From the NCBI GenBank assembly GCA_047633175.1, contig JBLIEQ010000019.1, positions 12,380 to 76,379 of the forward strand: DNA of 64,000 nt, read 5' to 3'. The notes below the pieces were generated by a model. The model had not been told where the DNA came from. It did no database searches and was given only the letters and a program-made list of their open reading frames with translations. This stretch comes from Motiliproteus sp047633175 (lineage in GTDB: Bacteria > Pseudomonadota > Gammaproteobacteria > Pseudomonadales > Balneatricaceae). The position numbers and the translations under genes were made by a program. Position 1 is the first letter of the stretch; each line of letters starts with the position of its first letter. Shown here in pieces: positions 1-6,012 of this stretch.

Positions 1-567
1 GAGCGCGGCATCGCCTGCCTTCCCGATCGTGAGCAGGAGTTCCGCCAGGGCATCGAGCAGGCACTGGACTATGCCCTGGCCTGCAACTGCCAACAGATCA
101 ACTGCCTGGCCGGAATCCGCCCTCCTGAACTCCCTCTTGCAGAGGCACTTCAGCTGATGAGCTGCCGCGTCGCCTACGCCGCCAAGCGTCTGGCTCGCTA
201 TGGCATAAGCCTGAATATAGAAGCGATCAACAGTATTGAGCTTCCTGGATTCCTGCTCGACCGCTCCGCACTCGTCACCGAGATGATCCGGACCCTGGGT
301 TGCGATAATATCCGCTTTCAATATGACATCTACCATATGCAGCGGATGGAGCCGCCGCTGCTGCCCAGGTTAGCGTCTCTGCTGCCCTATATAGGTCATA
401 TTCAGATCGCCGACCACCCTGGACGCCATGAACCGGGTAGCGGCGATATAGACTTTCCAAGACTATTCAAGACATTGGATACGTTAGGGTATCCTGGCTG
501 GATAGCGCTGGAGTACCATCCTGAAACCACGACTCAGGCAGGCCTGTCCTGGCTGGAGATGATGTAA
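1..567 (+). CDS. hyi: Hydroxypyruvate isomerase-like protein, C-terminal 188 residues (5' end outside window)
   Basis: The reading frame is open from base 1 to the TAA at 565-567, so the start lies outside the window. Visible family signatures of the xylose-isomerase-like TIM barrel Hyi group are NCLAGI, a conserved Glu in LNIEAINS, QYDIYHMQRME, GHIQIADHPGRHEPG and the late Glu in ALEYHPE. The family isomerises hydroxypyruvate and tartronate semialdehyde in glyoxylate/glycerate metabolism in the cytoplasm and is about 258 residues long, so roughly 70 residues are missing. Usual partners (tartronate semialdehyde reductase, glyoxylate carboligase) are not downstream here; a cheW-like gene follows after 22 bases. 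Other sugar-phosphate isomerases of the same superfamily are the main alternative. Confidence 0.8.
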   Translation, partial: ERGIACLPDREQEFRQGIEQALDYALACNCQQINCLAGIRPPELPLAEALQLMSCRVAYAAKRLARYGISLNIEAINSIELPGFLLDRSALVTEMIRTLGCDNIRFQYDIYHMQRMEPPLLPRLASLLPYIGHIQIADHPGRHEPGSGDIDFPRLFKTLDTLGYPGWIALEYHPETTTQAGLSWLEMM

Positions 568-589
568 TGACCCCTGATGGAGTGATGAT

Positions 590-1051
590 ATGAGCGATGC
601 AAACGCACCCGCCACGCTTAAGAGTAACGACCAGGATTCGCAGCAACAGTGGGCGACTTTTCTGCTGGCCGAAGAGCTGTACGGTATCAATGTGATGCAG
701 GTCAAAGAGGTACTGCGTCTGACCGAGATCGCCCCCGTCCCCGGTGCCATCCACTATATCCTGGGGATCATCAACCTGCGCGGCAGCGTCATCACCGTGA
801 TCGATACCCGTGCGCTGTTCGGGTTGGCGCCAAAAGAACAGAGCAGTGACAGCCGAATTATCGTTATCGAACTCGATGACCAGGTCATCGGCATGCTGGT
901 CGACTCTGTTGCCGAGGTTATTTATCTGCGCCTGTCGCAGATCGAGCGGACACCCAGTGTCGGTACCGATGAAAGCAGCAAATTTATCAGCGGCGTCAGC
1001 TATCATAACGACGAGCTGATCATCCTGCTTAACCTCGATCAGATGATTTAA
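590..1051 (+). CDS. cheW: CheW-like chemotaxis coupling protein
   Basis: 153 residues forming one CheW domain, the SH3-like adaptor that links receptors to the CheA kinase at the inner membrane. Recognisable segments are FLLAEELYGINVMQVKEV (about residues 23-40), APVPGAIHYILGIINLRGSV (about 47-66) and VIDTRALFGL. The ATG at 590 has GGAG seven bases upstream, which decides the start. No cheA, cheY or receptor gene is in the window, so this is an orphan coupling protein, possibly serving a chemoreceptor or surface-sensing system elsewhere. It lies 22 bases after the isomerase gene and could be cotranscribed with it, but the two functions are unrelated. A convergent DUF1285 gene ends 35 bases beyond its stop. 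Confidence 0.88.
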   Translation: MSDANAPATLKSNDQDSQQQWATFLLAEELYGINVMQVKEVLRLTEIAPVPGAIHYILGIINLRGSVITVIDTRALFGLAPKEQSSDSRIIVIELDDQVIGMLVDSVAEVIYLRLSQIERTPSVGTDESSKFISGVSYHNDELIILLNLDQMI

Positions 1052-1086
1052 CACGGCCAGGCTCGGCAGCGGCAGCGACTGCCGCC

Positions 1087-1680
1087 TCAACCGAGGGCAA
1101 AAAACTGACCGTCGCTATGAATTCCAAAGCGGGTCTTACCCTCGATCTGATGCTCTGCGGCCAGATCCATCAGCTGATAGAATACCGAGCGCGCCAACAG
1201 CCCATCCAGACGATCACGAACCCGCACATAGGGTGATGGTTCGGCCGTGACCGGATCGATAATCAGCCACAAGGGGTGAGCCGCATCGACGCAGAACCTA
1301 TCTCCCAGGCTGGTCTCTAGCTCCAGCCGTTGCTCGGGTCCCGGATTAATCAGATCCAACCGGGTGATAGCGAAGGGCACATCCTCAACCCTGATACGCC
1401 ATTTTTCGACCGGTGTCAGCACAAAATACTCATCACCCTCTTTACGCAAGATGGATCCGAACAGCCTGGTCAATCCCTCGCGCTCAAACCGGGTACCCTC
1501 ATGAAACCATTCCCCCTTACGGTTGATAAACAGATCTATATCGCCGCTAAGTGGCGGATGCCAGCTGTTCACGGGAGGTAACGTGCGGCGTTGCGCCACC
1601 GGGCTCTCTGCCTCCAGGTTCTCTGCCTTCGAACTCTCGGCGCCTAGCTGCTGCTGCAGTAGATCGGGGTCAAACTTCAT
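1087..1680 (-). CDS. DUF1285 domain-containing protein
   Basis: 197 residues matching the DUF1285 family: a variable N-terminal tail of about 35 residues rich in Glu/Ala/Ser, then PPVNSWHPPLSGDIDLFINR, a WFHEGTRF segment and the late segment SPYVRVRDRLDGLLARSVFY. Proteins of this family are cytosolic and of unknown function; no catalytic motif is evident. It starts at ATG 1680 with an AAGG-like site about nine bases upstream. It marks the low-coordinate boundary of the AT-rich cassette-like block. The Ala/Glu-rich tail looks expanded compared with the compact core and may be a local repeat expansion. Confidence 0.75.
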   Translation of the reverse strand: MKFDPDLLQQQLGAESSKAENLEAESPVAQRRTLPPVNSWHPPLSGDIDLFINRKGEWFHEGTRFEREGLTRLFGSILRKEGDEYFVLTPVEKWRIRVEDVPFAITRLDLINPGPEQRLELETSLGDRFCVDAAHPLWLIIDPVTAEPSPYVRVRDRLDGLLARSVFYQLMDLAAEHQIEGKTRFGIHSDGQFFALG

Positions 1681-1864
1681 TCATAAACCTTTTGCCCTTG
1701 GGGCGAGGCGATAGCCTCGCTGTCTGTGTGATATTGATTAGAAGTCTTCGTGAGATACGGATAAATTATTTCCTGATTACCCATAATTCTCAGCCAACTT
1801 TGAATGAACGGCTGCTTTCGGCAGCGGCTGCGACAGAGGATCTAGCTTCGACCGATTGCCCCCG

Positions 1865-2254
1865 TCAGGTGCTTGTTTGCTGGCAAAAACCCAGCTCATC
1901 CCTGATACTTATCCGGTTCCCGTCCGGGTCAAAGATGTTGATAATCGAACCCCAGCCAGCTGTAACAATCTCTGCATCTATGCCGAATTTATTGAGCTGT
2001 AGCAATGCCGAGTTCAGATCTGGAACATTGAAACGGAACTTTGTTGGACACTCGGATATTGGCTTACCACCTGAGTTAGCGATGCCTTCGGTCTCGATCA
2101 TCAAGTAACAATCGCCATACTCTAAGCAACAGAGCCTAAAAGATCCCTCGGCTTTTTCGAAAATAAATGGAAGATTAAAAACATTACGATAGAAATCGAC
2201 GCACGCGTCAAAGCGTTCAACGTTCAGAATTATTCCATGTCTGGCAGTATCCAT
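1865..2254 (-). CDS. VOC (glyoxalase/bleomycin resistance/dioxygenase) family protein
   Basis: 129 residues with the beta-alpha-beta-beta-beta VOC fold pattern twice. HGIILNVERFDACVDFYRNV opens the first module and the typical closing strand FDPDGNRISIRD ends the second. The family includes glyoxalases, fosfomycin-resistance proteins and ring-cleavage dioxygenases; the metal ligands are too degenerate to name a reaction. It belongs to a series of small co-oriented AT-rich genes. GTTAGGT, a perfect match to the GTTRRRY integron core, lies just upstream of its start on the coding strand. VOC genes are common passengers of integron cassettes, but the substrate here is unknown. Confidence 0.75.
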   Translation of the reverse strand: MDTARHGIILNVERFDACVDFYRNVFNLPFIFEKAEGSFRLCCLEYGDCYLMIETEGIANSGGKPISECPTKFRFNVPDLNSALLQLNKFGIDAEIVTAGWGSIINIFDPDGNRISIRDELGFCQQTST

Positions 2255-2371
2255 ACCGACTCCTTAAGCACCTAACACCACCTTCACCAGAGAGTAGCGA
2301 GTGCTGTTTTTTTGTTTTTTCAGGAAACAATCTCAACAACCGTATCGAACCTGCATGCATCAACTTGTTTT

Positions 2372-2779
2372 TTAGCTTATTATTAAAACCAACTGCACCC
2401 ACATTATTAAAACAATAATACTTGATAATAAAAATGCCAAAAATCTATGAATTGGATTATTATAAGTGACATGAATGATCGAGTGGATTATACGAAGGAT
2501 AACAAAAACCCAAGCAAAGATTAACATAACCTTATTATTGATTTCTAAAGCGAGAAGTATAATACCAACCGCATAAAATAAAACAGGCATTTCTAGTAGG
2601 TTTGAAAAATTACGCCCTAGCTTAACCATATTGTCAGGCGGCGTGTATTCGGCTAACAACTTAAAATACCTGCGGTCTACAAGTCCTTTTTTAACGCTCA
2701 TGAAACGTGATATTCCAGTACTAAACCCGACAATAAATGTCAGTACGACCAACGCAAACATCGGATAAATAATGTCCAT
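2372..2779 (-). CDS. MAPEG family membrane protein
   Basis: 135 residues with four hydrophobic segments (about 4-22, 69-83, 88-106 and 113-134) and the MAPEG-like FSNLLEMPVLFYAV stretch after the first loop. MAPEG proteins are inner-membrane, often glutathione-linked enzymes in detoxification or lipid metabolism; bacterial members like this are mostly uncharacterised. The gene is markedly AT-rich compared with the P-type ATPase and lipid genes nearby, which suggests horizontal origin. An attC-like quasi-palindrome (2810-2904) precedes it and its coding direction matches the other cassette-like genes. Confidence 0.78.
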   Translation of the reverse strand: MDIIYPMFALVVLTFIVGFSTGISRFMSVKKGLVDRRYFKLLAEYTPPDNMVKLGRNFSNLLEMPVLFYAVGIILLALEINNKVMLIFAWVFVILRIIHSIIHVTYNNPIHRFLAFLLSSIIVLIMWVQLVLIIS

Positions 2780-2809
2780 TTGTTGGTAACTCCTGAGGTT
2801 GAATGAAAA

Positions 2810-2904
2810 AATAACGCCGAGTTAACCGGACTAAGGCAGTTAGCTAAACTCTGCGACGAAGCGGAACAAAAATAACTGCTTATGCCCCGTCTTAAGCGCT
2901 TATT
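2810..2904 (-). repeat. attC-like quasi-palindrome between GFA and MAPEG genes
   Basis: The outer arms are AATAACGC at the left and GCGCTTATT at the right, complementary except for one base. An inner stem TAAGGCAGTTA (2832-2842) pairs with TAACTGCTTA (2873-2882) with a single bulged base, like the extrahelical bases of integron attC sites. About 95 bases, within the attC size range. On the minus strand it begins shortly after the GFA stop and ends about 30 bases before the MAPEG start, which is the normal position of attC in a cassette. Recombination was not shown. Confidence 0.5.
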
Positions 2905-2908
2905 ATCT

Positions 2909-3316
2909 TTACTCTGGAAAGGCTGAAACTTTAGCGGCTTCAACTCCTACCTTGTGCCATTGTGTTTGCTCCGCGCAAAATATCTGCGCATCTAAGGTCT
3001 TCGAAGGCTCTTCATTCAAGCTACCTGCGGGCACTATCAGTGACTTACCACTTTGCGAAATAAACGGTAACCCAGAGCCACATTTATTACAAAAAGCTTT
3101 AGAAAAAGAACGTTCTGGATGATCATAACGTATCGTTTTATCTATACCTTTAATCCATTTTATATTATCGGGTGACGTAAATAGGTTAGAGGCGTGCGCC
3201 GTACCCGTTAGCTTCCTACATTGCTCACAATGGCAAAAGTAAAAACTACTAAAGTTGTCTTCGAGTGAAAAAACAACATCGCCACAGCAGCAGCCGCCTG
3301 TAATCACCTTAGTCAT
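2909..3316 (-). CDS. GFA/CENP-V family zinc-binding protein (first copy)
   Basis: 135 residues with the GFA-fold cysteine pattern: GGCCCGDV (about residues 7-14), CHCEQCRKLTG (about 29-39) and FCNKCGSGL in the middle. These cysteines bind two zinc ions in this family, which was named after a glutathione-dependent formaldehyde-activating enzyme; most members have no demonstrated activity. A second, clearly divergent GFA gene lies two genes upstream in the same direction, so the two were probably acquired separately rather than duplicated here. AT-rich; part of the cassette-like block. Confidence 0.85.
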   Translation of the reverse strand: MTKVITGGCCCGDVVFSLEDNFSSFYFCHCEQCRKLTGTAHASNLFTSPDNIKWIKGIDKTIRYDHPERSFSKAFCNKCGSGLPFISQSGKSLIVPAGSLNEEPSKTLDAQIFCAEQTQWHKVGVEAAKVSAFPE

Positions 3317-3340
3317 CGTACCTTCCTATGTGAGTATGTG

Positions 3341-3376
3341 AAGTAAAAAAAACACCCGCAACAGCGGTTTTTTGTA
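3341..3376. terminator. Hairpin with A/T flanks between GNAT and GFA genes
   Basis: CCGC-AACA-GCGG stem flanked by an A run on one side and a T run on the other, so it could stop transcription in either direction. It lies downstream of the GNAT gene on the minus strand. Confidence 0.45.
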
Positions 3377-3439
3377 TGCTTACCATTGTGCTATCCTAGC
3401 GTTAAAGTGAAAAATAAGACACAAAAAATGCCCGACTGC

Positions 3440-3454
3440 CTGCGTTTGTTAAAC
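3440..3454 (-). repeat. Inverse core-like site overlapping the GNAT stop codon
   Basis: On the minus strand GTTTAAC matches the RYYYAAC inverse core of attC exactly and contains the TAA stop of the GNAT gene; it is followed by AAACGC as in Vibrio repeats. The other half of the site is not clear, perhaps because a terminator hairpin occupies the space. Confidence 0.35.
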
Positions 3455-3901
3455 GCTTGCCTCACACGACATCAGCATCTTGATAGCACCACCACTGTCA
3501 CTCTCAGCAACAAAGCCAAACCGTTCATATAACTTAATTGCGGTGTTCTCCGAAAACACCTTCAAACCTAGCCCTGAATAATTATTAGCACAGGCATAGT
3601 CATATATATAGTTAAGACAGAACTTCCCAACACCCTTGTTCTGACACTCTTTAGAAACTTGAAGATCACGAATCAAACAAAGATTCTGCGAGAAAGACAG
3701 GCTAAAGGTAGCCACCTGCTTCGCTCCAGATAAAACCTGAAAATTTTTGTATTCTTCACAAATCATCAAAAACGAATCTTTACACCAGTCAATATTTCGC
3801 CTCTTATAATAAGCCATCATGTTATTGCGTGTCACCTCTTCCGTGAACTTGGCATCAAAACCTTCTCTAATATCAATATTCATTACACAGACCTGATTCA
3901 C
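3449..3901 (-). CDS. GNAT family N-acetyltransferase
   Basis: Up to 150 residues. The acetyl-CoA binding motif is visible as RDLQVSKECQNKGVGKFCLN (about residues 78-97), followed by the typical C-terminal strand ENTAIKLYERFGFV. The acceptor substrate cannot be inferred. Two starts are possible: GTG at 3901, which directly abuts the GTTAAAT core-like site, or ATG at 3883; the second gives a more usual N-terminus (MNIDIREG). A single-domain GNAT gene in the same direction as its neighbours is a common integron cassette content. Confidence 0.8.
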   Translation of the reverse strand: MNQVCVMNIDIREGFDAKFTEEVTRNNMMAYYKRRNIDWCKDSFLMICEEYKNFQVLSGAKQVATFSLSFSQNLCLIRDLQVSKECQNKGVGKFCLNYIYDYACANNYSGLGLKVFSENTAIKLYERFGFVAESDSGGAIKMLMSCEASV

Positions 3902-3970
3902 ATTTAACGCGTCAAGCAGTGGCGCGCGTTGACGCGGCTAGCCACGAAGTGGTATTGCTGTCTTGATTTT
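3902..3970 (-). repeat. attC-like quasi-palindrome between second GFA and GNAT genes
   Basis: ATTTAAC (3902-3908) matches the RYYYAAC core exactly. TCAAGCAG (3912-3919) pairs with CTGTCTTGA (3958-3966) with one bulged base, and GTGGC pairs with GCCAC further in. The far core box is degenerate (a T run). On the coding strand it sits directly before the GNAT start, as expected for a cassette junction. Confidence 0.42.
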
Positions 3971-3979
3971 TTATGACTT

Positions 3980-4369
3980 TTACTCAAATTGTTGATACTC
4001 AGGTAGCTGGCTATTTATTTCGTACCAACTAGCCTTTTCAGAAACCCAAATATGACTTTTTTCTTTTGCCTCAGGGTCGTGATCCAAAGAGCCTAAACGT
4101 AAAATAATATGTTCTTTCCCTTCTCTCTTCGCATAAACATGAGTTCCGCAATTCGAGCAAAAATATCGTTTTTTACCTGCAGATGATTCGAAAAAACTCA
4201 ACAACTCTCGGCCTGACAATTTGAAGTCCTTGCCGCTTATAGCAGCAACACTTGAGAAAGCGGAGCCATGAGCCTTTCGGCAAGTTTTACAGTGACAATG
4301 CACAATATCGCCTACATCATCTGTAACTGAATATTCCACTTTGCCACAAAGGCAGCTACCAGAAATCAT
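3980..4369 (-). CDS. GFA/CENP-V family zinc-binding protein (second copy)
   Basis: 129 residues with the same zinc cysteine pattern: SGSCLCGKV (residues 3-11), HCHCKTCRKAHG (about 23-34) and YFCSNCGTHV in the middle, followed by the family's LGSLD segment. Function is unknown as for the first copy, with which it shares only the family motifs. Start ATG 4369 lies about 25 bases after a GGCGTTAT element resembling the 3' end of an attC site. AT-rich, co-oriented with the block. Confidence 0.86.
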   Translation of the reverse strand: MISGSCLCGKVEYSVTDDVGDIVHCHCKTCRKAHGSAFSSVAAISGKDFKLSGRELLSFFESSAGKKRYFCSNCGTHVYAKREGKEHIILRLGSLDHDPEAKEKSHIWVSEKASWYEINSQLPEYQQFE

Positions 4370-4393
4370 TTATACCTCTATGTTGAAACTTTA

Positions 4394-4425
4394 ATAACGC
4401 CAGTCTAAACGGCTCAGAAATACTT
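4394..4425 (-). repeat. Half attC-like element before the second GFA gene
   Basis: AATAACGCC followed by TCTAAACGGCTC closely resembles the ends at 2811 (ATAACGCCGAGTTAACCGG) and 5183 (ATAACGCCGCGTTAACCGG). No complementary half was found next to the DinB stop, where a REP-like element has inserted instead. Confidence 0.35.
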
Positions 4426-4479
4426 GCAACTGTATGAGATTTATTATGAAATATTTTTGGAAAGAGTCTCTTTGGCAAT

Positions 4480-4572
4480 GTAGGTCGGCGTTTTGTGGGC
4501 TGAGTGTAGCCCGACGCAGGCAGTTCCTTGCCAGCCTTGTCGGACTACTTTCTACTCACAAAACGCCGACCC
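4480..4572. repeat. REPIN-like element with perfect 15-base inverted ends
   Basis: GTAG head followed by GGTCGGCGTTTTGTG (4483-4497), which is perfectly complementary to CACAAAACGCCGACC (4557-4571). The centre shares CCTTGTCGGACTACTTTCTAC with elements at about 38760 and 60800. It lies between the DinB and second GFA genes, where an attC site would be expected, and a small open frame across it (4434-4631) is not credible as a gene. Confidence 0.7.
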
Positions 4573-4621
4573 ATAGGGAAAAAATACTCCATGATTTAAA
4601 GTCGATGCATGTGCTGAATAA

Positions 4622-5164
4622 TTATACGTGAGTCTCATTCGGAATCAGAGCCAAGAGATCCGTAACGCCAACATCCTCACCGGCCTGAGATAACAAAGCA
4701 GAGACTTGTCCACGATGGTGCGTTTGGTGATTGAAAAAGTGATAAATAAGGCTCGAAAACCCTTTGTTAGCAGGCATCCCTTTGGAGTTATGATAGCTGA
4801 GCATAAGATTTAAATCACCATCGGATAGCTCGCCAATCCAAGTGGAAATCTGACCATCCAACCAGACCCTGTGCGCCGACAGAGCCGCGAAATCTTCAAA
4901 AAGGATCTGGTTCAGGCTACTCGGAGTTGGCAGGTCAGCCACCTCACTCAGAGAGGCCTGACAAAACGGATGTGTCGCAAATCGCTTGAGCCAAAGAGTG
5001 TCGCCAACGAGGATGTGATTCAGTGTACCGAGAATGGAGCTAAAAAAGACCCCTCGATCCTTGGCTAGCTCTGTCATACCAAGGCGGCCCGCAGCCTCGT
5101 AAGTTTTTGAGTTCATACACTTATTGTAGGCGGCCAGCAATTCAACCTGTTCTTTCATACTCAT
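4622..5164 (-). CDS. DinB family protein
   Basis: 180 residues of the DinB/YfiT four-helix fold. The three metal-binding histidines of the family appear to be in LNHILVGD (about residue 49) and in FFNHQTHHRGQ (about 136-146). Members are putative metal-dependent enzymes or thiol transferases; this group is induced by DNA damage in Bacillus but its activity is undefined. ATG 5164 has AAGGAAC just upstream. The stop (TAA at 4622) is followed by a REP-like repeat. Typical cassette-type passenger gene. Confidence 0.85.
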   Translation of the reverse strand: MSMKEQVELLAAYNKCMNSKTYEAAGRLGMTELAKDRGVFFSSILGTLNHILVGDTLWLKRFATHPFCQASLSEVADLPTPSSLNQILFEDFAALSAHRVWLDGQISTWIGELSDGDLNLMLSYHNSKGMPANKGFSSLIYHFFNHQTHHRGQVSALLSQAGEDVGVTDLLALIPNETHV

Positions 5165-5180
5165 CAGAGTTCCTTCTCTT

Positions 5181-5301
5181 GTATAACGCCGCGTTAACCG
5201 GACCGAAACATTTGTGGAATTTGTGATGCTCTGTACAAAGTGCAGGCACAGGGGCCAGAAATGGGGGACATTCCAGCAACTGTGTTATTGCGAGGTTAAA
5301 T
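5181..5301 (-). repeat. Possible attC-like site between ParE toxin and DinB genes
   Basis: Left end GTATAAC-GCCGCG-TTAACCGG matches the ends seen at 2811 and 4395; right end GTTAAAT (5295-5301) matches the GTTRRRY core exactly. Length 121 bases, close to Vibrio-type repeats. The internal arms pair poorly, so only the ends support the call. Confidence 0.35.
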
Positions 5302-5307
5302 ATTTTC

Positions 5308-5619
5308 TTAGCGGAGCGCTTTAGAAGCGAGAATGTAACGCCGTAAATCCCTTTCTTGCCTTAGTACATGAAGGATGAATACCGTTTCTTTTTCTATTTT
5401 GTAAAAAATACGACAAGGGTTAACCACAACCTCCCTATACCCCAACTCCTTAACCTCCTCAACTATACGGCCCGACTCAAGGAACATTTCCAATCGATCA
5501 ACTTTATCAAATAAGGTGCTAACCAACTGCTTGGCAGCAACTGGATTACTGACCGCTATATATTCAGCAATGTCATTTATATTATCAAGCGCTGGCTCCG
5601 TCCAGACTACCTTAGCCAT
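5308..5619 (-). CDS. parE: ParE/RelE superfamily toxin of a type II toxin-antitoxin pair
   Basis: 103 residues with the ParE pattern: N-terminal VWTEPALDNINDIAEYIA, the middle GRIVEEVKELGYREVVVN and the closing strands CRIFYKIEKETVFILHVLR. ParE members poison gyrase, RelE members cut mRNA on ribosomes; the conserved Arg-Glu strand and the C-terminal HVLRQERD fit ParE better. The start ATG 5619 overlaps the antitoxin end by 13 bases, so translation is probably coupled. It is the first unit at the high-coordinate edge of the cassette-like block; toxin-antitoxin pairs commonly stabilise such arrays. Confidence 0.87.
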   Translation of the reverse strand: MAKVVWTEPALDNINDIAEYIAVSNPVAAKQLVSTLFDKVDRLEMFLESGRIVEEVKELGYREVVVNPCRIFYKIEKETVFILHVLRQERDLRRYILASKALR

Positions 5620-5864
5620 TTATCCATCTTCTCTTTAGCATCCGCATTACTCATCACTCGATTGTCGCGAATAGCTTGTTCTCCTTTTGCTATACCCTCA
5701 AGTATTTGCATACGATTAACCATATGCTCATAGTCTGTAACATCGAGAAGATATGCAGAGGGCTGCCCATGCTCGGTGATGAGTATTGGCTCTTTAGATT
5801 CATGAAGTTCGGCAAGCATTCTCGTTGCCTGCCTCTTTAAGGTGGTCACTAGCTCAGTACGCAT
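5607..5864 (-). CDS. Phd/YefM family antitoxin
   Basis: 85 residues from ATG 5864, chosen because AGGAGT lies six bases upstream; a longer frame to 5990 has no ribosome site and an unlikely N-terminus. The Phd/YefM fold is visible in TLKRQATRMLAELHESKEP followed by ILITEHGQPSAYLLDVTDYE. The N-terminal part dimerises and binds the operator, and the C-terminal tail (about residues 55-85) should wrap the toxin. It precedes and overlaps the ParE-type toxin. Expression is presumably autoregulated from the region 5865-5960, where TACTATAGT is a possible -10 region. Confidence 0.87.
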   Translation of the reverse strand: MRTELVTTLKRQATRMLAELHESKEPILITEHGQPSAYLLDVTDYEHMVNRMQILEGIAKGEQAIRDNRVMSNADAKEKMDKWLR

Positions 5865-6012
5865 TGTAATACTCCTAAACAGGGGGAGAAGTATCACTAT
5901 AGTAGCACTCCATCCTAGACTAGCAACCCTCAGCCTCTGGAACTGAGTGATTACCCTCCATTTTGACCGCTTACGCTGCATAAGCGACACCTGACAGTCC
6001 GGCCTCCCAGTC

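Noticed and set aside
467..1090. 207-codon minus-strand open frame opposite cheW
   Set aside because: Shadow of the cheW coding strand; cheW has clear motifs and a ribosome site.
4434..4631. 65-codon plus-strand open frame
   Set aside because: It runs through a REP-like element shared with other intergenic sites and has no family features.
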